Shown here in pieces: positions 41,601 through 53,600 of a stretch of 64,000 bases of DNA. A program made the position numbers and the translations under genes. How positions within the stretch are numbered: the first letter of the stretch is position 1; each line of letters starts with the position of its first letter. The notes beneath the pieces are model-generated. The model did no database searches. It was not told the DNA's origin and saw only the letters and a program-made list of their open reading frames with translations. The stretch is taken from the NCBI GenBank assembly GCA_030323885.1, contig CM059192.1, positions 565,001 to 629,000 of the forward strand. The letters are read 5' to 3'. This DNA comes from Branchipolynoe longqiensis. Taxonomy: Eukaryota; Annelida; Polychaeta; Phyllodocida; Polynoidae.

Positions 41601-44600
41601 CTGCCTCTTTGTGTGACCACCTGGTTAATGTGACATTGCTATGTTCTGTGACCCGTTGGTTAATGTGACACTGTCACTTTATCTGACCCGCTGGTTAATA
41701 TGACCATGCCTCTTTGTGTGACCACCTGGTTAATGTGACATTGCTACGTTCTGTGACCCGTTGGTCAATGTGACACTCGCTCTATCTGACCCGCTGGTTA
41801 ATATGACCTTGCCTCTTTGTGTGACCACCTGGTTAATGTGACATTGCTACGTTCTGTGACCCGTTGGTTAATGTGACACTGTCACTTTATCTGACTTGTG
41901 GCATGTTGCCCTTTTGACAGTATTGGGATTCGGAGCCTGGAGACGTGACTCTCGACTCCTGGGTCGGTAAGATCGAACACATCAACGAGGAGGTGACCCT
42001 GAGGTTTCCCGACAACGCCATGTGAGTACGCCGCTCCCAGCTTTCTAACCTCACCCCCCCTTACCCCCCATACCGCGTATATAGAATATTAGCTTAATGC
42101 TTCATTGTTTTACTGGGTTCACTGTACAGTTGCCAGTGGAAAGATTTTTGTTTCGGGAATGATGTTGATTTGACAATTTGAGTTACATCCATGTCTGGCA
42201 ATGCCTGTGCATCTGTGCAATGTCAGGGGAGGCCTTGTAAACCTTAAATGTTAGCAAAACATGTGAATTTTGATAATTAAGGTAATCAAATGTTTGAGTC
42301 CAACGAGTGCTTTTCTGTCGTTCTTAGTTTTGCCATTTGCTTACTTTTTCGACCACTGGATGATGCACACCAAATACATAGCAACTGTCGCTTGCCTTAG
42401 ATAGGGCAAGGACTGGTTGACTCATTGTTGAGATAATGTGACTGGCCGAGATATCGCATCATAGTTTCATCGATACACGATCTCAGTGGGGCAGCACCAT
42501 AAAGCCAACAGGAGTGTTCACAATCACAAATCGGTACCTATCCTGATGCGACTTAAGGTGATGCTAGGTTGTAAAACCCCCAATAATTGACTCACTTTGA
42601 TCTTGGTTGATAATTAATAGCGTATCTGACTGTCCTTCCAGGTGTCAAGTGTGTGACGACGAATTCATTAACGAGCTCTTCCGGTTTGAAGACATTAATG
42701 AAAAGCGGCCTCGGGTGAGTGTGTTCTGCCGATAGGGGGCGCCACTTGTTTACCTGTCACATTTTACTTGTGTAGTAGTCGGTATATGAGCCCGACTATC
42801 ACGTCGTACCGGCTACCTGCACAGACCCAAGTTGCGCCATTATGGCCGACAGGTGGCAACACACTCGTCTGAGATCCCTGACGGAAACTGTCCAAACCCA
42901 GCTAGTACAGAGCGCTCCTCCACCCAACCCCGCAACAGGATATAGCAGTATTCTCTGACCAGACCCGTGTTGGGTCATTATGGCTGACAGGTGGCAGCAC
43001 GCTTCTCTGAGATCTCTGACGGGAACTGTCCAAACCCAGCTAGTACAGAACGCTCCTCCACCCAACCCCATAGAGGATATAGCAGTAATCACTGTACAGA
43101 CACTTGTTGGGTCATTATGGCTGACAGGTGGCAGCACGCTTCTCTGAGATCTCTGATGGGAACTGTCCAAACCCAGCTAGTACAGAACGCTCCTCCACCC
43201 AACCCCATAGAGGATATAGCAGTAATCACTGTACAGACACTTGTTGGGTCATTATGGCTGACAGGTGGCAGCACGCTTCTCTGAGATCTCTGACGGGAAC
43301 TGTCTAAACCCAGCTAGTACAGAACGCTCCTCCACCCAACCCCATAGAGGATATAGCAGTAATCACTGTACAGACACTTGTTGGGTCATTATGGCTGACA
43401 GGTGGCAGCACGCTTCTCTGAGATCTCTGACGGGAACTGTCCAAACCCAGCTAGTACAGAACGCTCCTCCACCCAACCCCATAGATGATATAGCAGTAAT
43501 CACTGTACAGACACGTGTTGGGTCATTATGGCTGACAGGTGGCAGCACGCTTCTCTGACATCTCTGACGGGAACTGTCCAAACCCAGCTAGTACCCTGCG
43601 CTCCTCCACCCAACCCCATAGATGATATATCAGTAATCACTGTACAGACACGTGCTATCGAAATTTTGAAGTTTGATGAAAGTTTATGGCAATTCCGGCA
43701 GCCCAATCTGTACAAACTTTTGTTTAGTTTTTGCTTGTTATGTGACTTCCACCCACACCCATCCTGGCGTCTAACGCCTGCTCCATGGACACGGTGGCTG
43801 AATCAGTAGAGTGCAGGCTTCCCGTGCGGAAGGCCGGGAGTTCAAATCCCTGCTGAGTCAAACCAATGACGTACAAAATTGATACTTGTTGCTACCTAGC
43901 CTGGCGCTCAGCGTTAATAGGATAGGACAGGGACTGGTTAGCTGGGTGTCAGGATAATGTGACTGAGTGAGTGAGATATCGGGTCATGGGGCTGGTGGCC
44001 GGGTCTCCCAGTGGGTCACCATGAGTGCGCGCTGTCACAAGTCGGTACCCATCTTGATATGACCTTTGGATGTTGGTAGCACGTAAAACCCCAACAAGCA
44101 AACAAATTTAACGTCTGCTCCTCGCCCCCGCTGCCAGGACACGGAGTTCTGCACGAACGACTACTACCCGGGGCAGCAGTTCCGGGGTGAACTGGGCGAC
44201 CTGGAGTCGGCCAAGTGGATCAAGGAGACTTTGCAGCACTCGGCTTCGGCCGCCAAGAAAAACGAGCACAAGGAGGTGGTCATCACCGTCGACAAGGTGA
44301 GCGCCAAGCGCTTTCTTCATCCCAGCAGCTGTTCGCGTGTAACTAATTAATCAAAATGTAGATAAATATATCAGGTTGATATACTGTACCTTATTTTGAT
44401 GTAGCTTTTAATTTAAAGGGTTAATTTCTGAAGTTTTAACAAAAATGAAACCATGCAAAATGAATTTCGGTGCGCACATTGACATGCTGGAAATGACTTT
44501 AATGTACTACTCCTTCTGTGCTGCGATAAATGTTTAATTCGCAGCACTCGGAAGAAGAACAAAACAGGTGTTTATAAAGGTGAATTTATTGAATCATTAT

Positions 44601-47600
44601 CATTAAATAATCAGAATCAATCAGCATCGATCAGAATCATGAGTAATCTTAATCAAAGTCAGTGCCCGGAAGCGGTAGAGGCTGGCTCTGCGGGCAGGTG
44701 GCTGGCACTTGCCAATGCGGAAGTCTGGCTTCCGGAAGTTCATGGAGTTCAGGTGATGTCAGGATAATCGGGAAGCAAGATGGCAGCTTCAGAGTCAGTA
44801 GTGATTGCTCGGATGAGAACAGGATAATGATAATCGGTTATGGCTTCTGGAGCGAAATAAAGTTGACAAGATCAAAACAATAAACAGACAGAGTGTCAGT
44901 AATCAGCACTTAACCCCATTAAGAAAGGGGTTGGGTGGGTGGGTGATTTTGAAGTTGCCTGGACAAGAGCCAGAAGCGAAGTGGAGTGGAGAGCGTGGGG
45001 AGGGTCACATGATTGGGTTCGACTAGCCTCGTTCGCGAATTAACTATGTTGACGTGTCGTCATACGTAATGAGTGCACTAGTATCTAAGCTCGATATATA
45101 TGACCAAATCGAGGCCAATGTTTTGGTTTTGAAAATTTGATTGTTTTCATCCGAGAATGTACATAATGTTGACGGAATGACATTTCTGTTGGCCAAGCTG
45201 GATAGTGTGAACTGCGGTGGGTGCTTCTTGTGCTTGTGTTGGTTCTGGGATCAGTTCCTGGGTCACCATGGATGGCCGCCCGCTGTGATGGACTCGCACC
45301 CACCACCTTCCTCCATCTGCAGGGAGCATCTGTGAATCTGGCCATGTCTAGAAGACTGTTGGTTTCAGCTCTTCGTGATTGGTGCAGTGAAGTGGTTTTG
45401 ATGTGCTCTATTCTGTTCCGTTCTGAATTGAGTGATAATAAACCTGAAAATTTATTTTAAATTGTTTCTGTGATCACTAACGAATTGCAGTCAGTAGGGA
45501 TAGTTATTTCCTGGACATTGTATTGATTTCTAGACAAGTTGTGAGCATAGCAGATGTCAAATGGACTCTGATGTAACTTTCGTTGCGCATTGTTCTTTAC
45601 TGCCCAGTGTTGACGGATGAGGTATTCTGTTTTCTCTGCAGGTTGAAGCTAAAAGTATTGACGTTCATTGGTTATGCCGTGGATACGCAAGAGTAGAAAA
45701 CCCACTTGCCCGAATGGAGCCACCTCCGCGTACACTTACTGCAGCCCATCTCTCACGGTAGCAACTCACACATTAAGTCATCTAAGCGTTACTCTGTTAT
45801 CGTGTGTCTGATGACACCATGTACCATATTCTCATGTGTTAATGCCCTGGGTGTTTAAATTGGCAAATCACTGAAGTGGGGGGGGGGGGGGCATTTACCC
45901 ACACATGTGCGTATAAGGGGCGGGCGTTAACGAAATATTGGCCAAGTGGGGGGGGGGGGGGTGTTAACCGCGAGAATACAGTAATTGTTTTCATATAAAC
46001 CTATCTGAGACACTGGTATAAATTTCTAACCAAACTGGACTGAGTGAGGGTGTTGCCCACATGATGGTGCAGCTGGGCAAAGCTTAGCCCGTGCTACAAG
46101 CCCTTCGGACTCCCCACCAGGCGGACTCCCCACCAGGCGGACTCCCCACCCCGCTGCCTCCAGCATGGAGGAGCACGGTGAGGGCAATGTGTATCACTGG
46201 CATAGAATCATAATCATGTATATACCATTACCAGGCGGGATGGCCAAATGAGTCGAGCGTCCGTCCGTCTCCCGCTTTGGTAGATCGTGGGATTCAAACC
46301 CATGGTTTCGAACCCTGGTCGAGTCAAACCAATGACATAAATTTATACTTGTCGCTTCCTATAACCGTGTCATGTCTATAACCGCTTCCTGTAACCATGT
46401 TTAATGGTTATCTAAATATTTCCATATATAATATAATAACCATGCCACATTTTTCTGAATGTATTTTATTCAATCGTCCAGTCATGTATGTTGGTGTTAA
46501 AAGCACCTCATGTCAATAGAGTAACGAGATGACGATGTTGGCTGTTCGCGGGGTTTTGTAACAGGTATTTGTTAACTTACGCGTTTCTCACTAACCTATG
46601 AAGCTGCTCTCGTTGCTTTTAACTGCAGCCTGAAGAAACTGGACTGCTTTGAGGCATGCAGCGTGCAGTTGGGCGATAAAGCCTTTTACATCGTTAAGCC
46701 AACAGACCTTATCGAACCACTTAAACTGAAAGGAGGTCAGTCTGCCCTCGACGTCATCATGGGGCCCGTCGACACAGATCAGACGCAAGATGCGAAAGAC
46801 AGGCATGATTCAGTTGATGCGCATGGTGATGCTTCCCGTGATGCTTCCCTGATTCTCAGCACCACAGGAAATGGGGTGGTCCCTGCTGCTGCGCAAGACG
46901 ACGGCAATGCTATCGTTGTAGCGAATGGGCTCCTGGCAAATGGTGCAAGCGAACACGTTTTCCAGTCTGATGATGCTGACAATTCAGAATACGAAGACGA
47001 AGATGATGTAGTGTCAGACACTGGATCAACTGCCTCTGGTCAATCCAACGTATCGAATGCTTCTTCCTCCTCGACTAAGAAGAGGAAGAGCAAAAGCAAA
47101 AGCCCAGGGCTGCAGACAAAGCTCTTGCGGAAAAAGAAGCTAAGGAAGACGCGAAAGAAGCAGGAGAACAAGCGGAACCGAGAACTACGTGCTGGCGACC
47201 GCGTGGCTGTAGAAATCATCTACACATTCTCCATCGTTGAAGTCATGTGGCAGGTAGGCGCAATCTGTGGGGGCGGGTGACGGTGAGGTGGGGGGGGGGG
47301 GCGGTGTGAGTGCAACCTCTCCTGATATGACCTCAGCTATTACTAGGATGTAAGACCCCACTCAATTAAAAGTGCTGCACACTGCCACTAGATGATAGTT
47401 CATAATGAAGGGTATAATAACTCAGTAGGCCTACATGTGCAATAACAAAAAAAACGCAGACCATACAGTGCTTGAAAATTGGAAATCATGAATTTTTTTC
47501 TTTTTTTACAAAAAGCATATTTTCGTCGACATGCCCAAACTTCAATCGGTGATGTTTTCTATTAAAAGTGATTTTTGTGGGTTCGTTATCCTGTCTTTTT

Positions 47601-50600
47601 ATTTTAATTTTAAAAGCATACATAGTCATTGATATTTCTTATGCTTATTCATAATTCACATCTTACGCATCCAATCGTACTTTAAAAAACCCCGAAAACC
47701 ATAGTATGTCGGCAACATAGAGGTACCCATGTGTGAGTGAATGGAGTGACTACAAATAGGCCTCTGCTGTCAGTCCATTTGAAATCACACTCCTTCTCTC
47801 AAACTGTTGTCTTTCGGTTATAATACAAACATAATGGAGCTGCCTAGAACACGTGTAACTGCTTGCGCTTCAGGACAGCTCGGTTGAAAAGGGCATCGCC
47901 TCGACTGAACTTTACCCGATACATCACTTGGATGAACTGGAGTTCTTCCCGGGCGACTTTGTGGTCAGGAATACAGGTCAGTTTGGACAGATATGTCCCA
48001 CTCTGCATGATCAATGGTCGGAGTTGATACTTGTCGCCACCTAGCCTGGCACTCAGCATTACTAGTGTCGTGTGGGTGATGAAAATGGGAAATATTGTGC
48101 CTAGAGCAGGACTCGAACACACATCTCTTTGCATCCTGGGCCAGTGTGCTAACCATTACACCACCTAGGCTCCCTGATATCACCACTCTACCCACGCCTA
48201 CCTGTCTATATGGTTACTTGCCTGAGAGGTCATTGCAGACCACTACACTAGGATAGGGCAAGGACTGGTTTGCTCCGTATTAGGATAATGTGACTAAGGG
48301 GGATATCGGGGCATGGTATCTCAGTAGTACAGTACTATAAAGTGGACACTACCTTAAGATGCTGCCTCAGATTGTGCGGGGATGTAAAACCTCAGCAAAT
48401 CAGTGGTCATTAGATAAATTGTTTTTCCGGTATAATTTTAGATGTTGCTAAGATCTAAAACCCCAACAAACGTCAGACAAGTTAACATTGCGATCAAGTG
48501 ATATGACTACAATATGTAGTGAAGTGGGAGGTGTGAAGACACAAGTGTGAGGCATGCAGATACAAGTGTGGGGTGTGATGGTACACGTGTGGGGTGTGAT
48601 GGTACAAGTGTGGGGTGTGATGGTACAAGTGTAGGGTGTGTGGAGGTACATGAGTGGGGTGTGATGGTACAGGCATGGGGTGTGGAGGTACAAGCATGGG
48701 GTGTGATGGTACAAGTGTGGTGTGTGATGGTACAAGTGTGGGATGTGAAGGTACACAAGTGGGGTGTGATGGTACAAGTAAGGGGGTGTGATGGTACAAG
48801 TGTGGGGTGTGATGGTACACGTGTGGGGTGTGATGGTACAAGTGTGGGGTGTGATGGTACAAGTGTGGGGTGTGATGGTACAAGTGTGGGTGTGATTGTA
48901 CAAGGGGGGTGTGATGGTACAAGTGTGGGGTGTAAAGGTAAAAGTGTGGGGTGTGATGGTACAAGTGTGGGGTGTCATTGTACAAGGGTGGGGTGTGATG
49001 GTACAAGTGTGGGGTGTAAAGGTAAAAGTGTGGGGTGTGATGGTACATGTATGGGGTGTGATGGTACAAGTATGGGGTGTGATGGTACATGTATGGGGTG
49101 TGATGGTACAAGTGTGGGTGTGATGGTACACGTGTGGGGTGTGATGGTACAAGTATGGGGTGTGGTGGTACAAGTGTGGGGTGTGATTGTACAAGGGTGG
49201 GGTGTGAAGGTACAAGTGTGGGGTGTGATGGTATATGTATGGGGTGTGATGGTACAAGTATGGGGTGTGATGGTACAAGTGTGGGGTGTGATGGTACAAG
49301 TGTGGGGTGTGATGGTACAAGTGTGGGGTGTGATGGTACAAGTATGGGGTGTGATGGTACAAGTGTGGGGTGTGATGGTACAAGTGTGTGGGGTGTGAAG
49401 GTACAAGTGTGGGGGTGTGATGGTACAAGTGGGGTGTGTGAAGGTACAAGTGGGGGATGTGAAGGTACACGTGTAGGGGGTGTGAAGGTGCAAGTGTGGG
49501 GTGTGAAGGTACAAGTGTCGGGTATGTGGAGGTACACGTGTGGGGTGTGATGGTACAAGTGTGAAGGTACACGCATGCGGTGTCAACGTACAGTGTTTGC
49601 CTACTTCAGACATCGGCACGATGGGCGGCTCGTACGGCGTGGTGGAGGGGGTCGACCACCTGGGGCGCACCTGCCAGGTACGCTGGATGAAGCCCTACCA
49701 GGTGGGCAAGAGCAACAGGTAGGCATCCTCCCCCCCCCCCCCACCATCACCCCACTCTTAAATGTACACCCCTCCTCTTTCCTCTCAGTCGCCACAACAC
49801 TAACACAGCAACACATTTGATTGGAATGTGACAATGCTTTTATGAAACACATAATCTGCACGACCTTTTTAAAAAAGTGAACGGTGAAATAATCATTGAA
49901 TTTCTGAAAACAGCTTCACTGTATGGACTTCTATGATTTTACCTTAGATTTTGCACTTATACAAACCTTTACTCTTATATAAACAAAAGTTTTATAACAT
50001 TAAAAGTATTTTAGCCTATTATTTTTTACTTCTCTGTTGAGTGATATAGTCGAGATTAAATTTAAAAAATGTTAAAACCACATCTTGCCATGATTATGGC
50101 CATAGCTGCCGACATGGCGTAAAACCTCCAAGTCACCAAACTCTAATTTGAGTAAAGTTTTAAAGGTAATAACTTTAAATAAAATATTCTAACCGGGATG
50201 GGTTTGCTGTCACAGCTGTCAGCGAGCGTCTCGCTCATTATTGCCACATGGGGGCATTGCGCTGTTCTGTTTGAAACTGAAAAATTGGTTTGGCATTAAC
50301 AAAAAGAAAATGTGACTTTTCTTTCTTTAAATCTCCTTATTTTATTATTCATATAGTTATAGTATATACTGACATCCTTTCACAACTAGCAGATAATAAG
50401 GTTGTCAGTTTTCAGGAAATTGCAATGTGCACTTTGCAGATTATTGTATTACTTTGAGAGTTCGTAGCTTAGCGCCTATAGAAACAACACATTCTTTGAA
50501 GAAGCAGTTAGTTGTTTTCTAGGCGCTTTCCATACGTTAAGGGGCCATTAAAATATTACGTAGCGCTTAGCAGGGTGGGAGGGTGAAGGTCCGAGCATTA

Positions 50601-53600
50601 TATGGCCTAGCTTTACAGAGCGTTTCAAGGGGGGGGGGGGTCTAATTATATGAATTAATAAATAAATTGGCCAGATGCCAATTAGTGGCTCGGCCTGCTC
50701 ACTGCATAGTTGGGGATGAGGGGAGGCGGCCCATTACAGGTCAATGCCAAACCAAGTATATATGCCAAATGAATACCAACGAAAATGCCTGAAAATACCA
50801 ATTTCAGGCCAGACGAGAGCATCTACTCTGAGGAGATGAGCGTGTACGATGTGAAGGATCACCCTGACTATAAGTTCCGCCCGGGTCACGTGGTCGTCCG
50901 CGTCGGTGGGTATGAGGTACGTCACATGTATTACCATATCTAAGCTAAACAAAAAGTGTCGGCAGAGAAAAGATCATCTCCTTCATCTACCAGACTCTCT
51001 GACAGCAGTGACACACACATGTCCAATGCCCCACTGCACATTCCAAGCACAAATTGGACTCATCGACGAGTTCACAACTAATGATGAGTTGCTGTCGTCA
51101 TCACCACCAATGGACAACCAGAAGATGTTACCATCACTTAACCTATTCACAGTGCCACCTATCGATTCACCATTACATTACCATTACATTACCCATTCAT
51201 AGCATCATTTTTCAGTTCATCACCGCATTAGTACAGTATGGTTTAACCCGTTCATAGCACCACCTATCAGTCCCCCACTGTATTAGTGTGTTGTAGTTTA
51301 ACCCGTTCACAGCACCACCTATCAGTCCCCCACTGTATTAGTGTGCTGTGGTTTAACCCGTTCACAGCACCACCTATCAGTCCCCCACTGTATTAGTGTG
51401 CTGTGGTTTAACCCGTTCACATCGCCACCTATCAGTCCCCCACTGTATTAGTGTGCTGTGGTTTAACCCGTTCACATCGCCACCTATCAGTCCCCCACTG
51501 TATTAGTGTGCTGTAGTTTAACCCGTTCACAGCACCACCTATCAGTCCCCCACTGTATTAGTGTGCTGTAGTTTAACCCGTTCACAGCACCACCTATCAG
51601 TCGCCCACTGTATTAGTGTGCTGTGGTTTAACCCGTTCACATCGCCACCTATCAGTCCCCCACTGTATTAGCGTGCCGTGGTTTAACACGTTCACAACCA
51701 CCTATCAGTCCCCCACTGTATTAGCGTGCCGTGGTTTAACACGTTCACAACCACCTATCAGTCGCCCACTGTATTAGTGTGCTGTGGTTTAACCCGTTCA
51801 CAGCACCACCTATCAGTCCCCCACTGTATTAGTGTGCTGTGGTTTAACCCGTTCACAGCACCACCTATCAGTCCCCCACTGTATTAGTGTGCTGTGGTTT
51901 AACCCGTTCACAGCACCACCTATCAGTCCCCCACTGTATTAGTGTGCTGTGGTTTAACCCGTTCACAGCACCACCTATCAGTCCCCCACTGTATTAGTGT
52001 GCTGTGAGTTATAAACCCGTTCACAGCACCACCTATCAGTCCCCCACTATAGCTGTATTAGTGTGCTGTGGTTTAACCCGTTCACATCGCCACCTATCAG
52101 TCCCCCACTGTATTAGTGTGCTGTGGTTTAACCCGTTCACAGCACCACCTATCAGTCCCCCACTGTATTAGTGTGCTGTGGTTTAACCCGTTCACAACCA
52201 CCTATCAGTCCCCCACTGTATTAGTGTGCTGTGGTTTAACCCGTTCACAGCACCACCTATCAGTCCCCCACTGTATTAGTGTGCTGTGGTTTAACCCGTT
52301 CACAACCACCTATCAGTCCCCCACTGTATTAGTGTGCTGTAGTTTAACCCGTTCACATCGCCACCTATCAGTCCCCCACTGTATTAGTGTGCTGTGGTTT
52401 AACCCGTTCACAGCACCACCTATCAGTCCCCCACTGTATTAGTGTACTGTGGTTTAACCCGTTCACAACCACCTATCAGTCGCCCACTGTATTAGTGTGC
52501 TGTAGTTTAACCCGTTCACATCGCCACCTATCAGTCCCCCACTGTATTAGTGTGCTGTGGTTTAACCCGTTCACAGCACCACCTATCAGTCCCCCACTGT
52601 ATTAGTGTACTGTGGTTTAACCTGTTCACATCGCCACCTATCAAGTCTCTCCTTGTGTCTTTCATTAGTATTGACGTTAGTGTAATACCGTTCATACCAT
52701 AGTGAGAAATGGGAGGTGTTTCGTATAACATATAACCGTTAAATAACCTCGGGTTTCAAATCAAAAGCGAAAGCCATTACTAAGTGTGTCGCTGCATATG
52801 TTCATCGTCTGCCCCTGGTTGTCGTCTGTGCAGGAAGTTCATTCGGAGGCGGCGGGGCAGGTCTCTGAGCTGACAACGTATGGTCGGCTCTTCATCCAGT
52901 GGGCCGACAACACCAAGACATTCTGCTACCCGCAAGAACTCTACCTCATTGGTGATGAGGTAGGCACCCGCTTACTGACCACCGCAGTCAGCCACCCATT
53001 ACCGTCTTCCTTTGGACAGCACTCACTCATTAGGGCCGTAATCGATTAATCACTTCGGATCATCCTAACCATGTTTTGTGCGCATGCGCAGATCATACAA
53101 ACTTCGGTTGCATAAATGAATACGCTCGGGGAAGAAAAATGGCAGGTTGAGTGTAGTGTACCTGCAGATAAATGAGGGTAGGATCTGTAGTGTACCTGCA
53201 GATAAATGAGGGTAGGATCTGTAGTGTACCTGCAGATAAATGAGGGTAGGATCTGTAGTGTACCTGCAGATAAATGAGGGTAGGATCTGTAGTGTACCTG
53301 CAGATAAATGAGGGTGGGATCTGTAGTGTACCTGCAGATAAATGAGGGTAGGATCTGTAGTGTACCTGCAGATAAATGAGTGTAGGATCTGTAGTGTACC
53401 TGCAGATAAATGAGGGTAGGATCTGTAGTGTACCTGCAGATAAATTAGTCTAGAATCTGTAGTGTACCTGCAGGATAAATCAGTCTAGGATCTGTTGTGT
53501 ACCTGCAGGATAAATCAGTCTAGGATCTGTTGTGTACCTGCAGATAAATCAGTCTAGGATCTGTAGTGTACCTGCAGATAAATCAGTCTAGGATCTGTAG

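Noticed and set aside
48448..49576. Frames of 360-374 codons on the minus strand and 283 codons on the plus strand
   Set aside because: Pure 22-bp repeat translations in several overlapping frames; no signal, domain or splice evidence.
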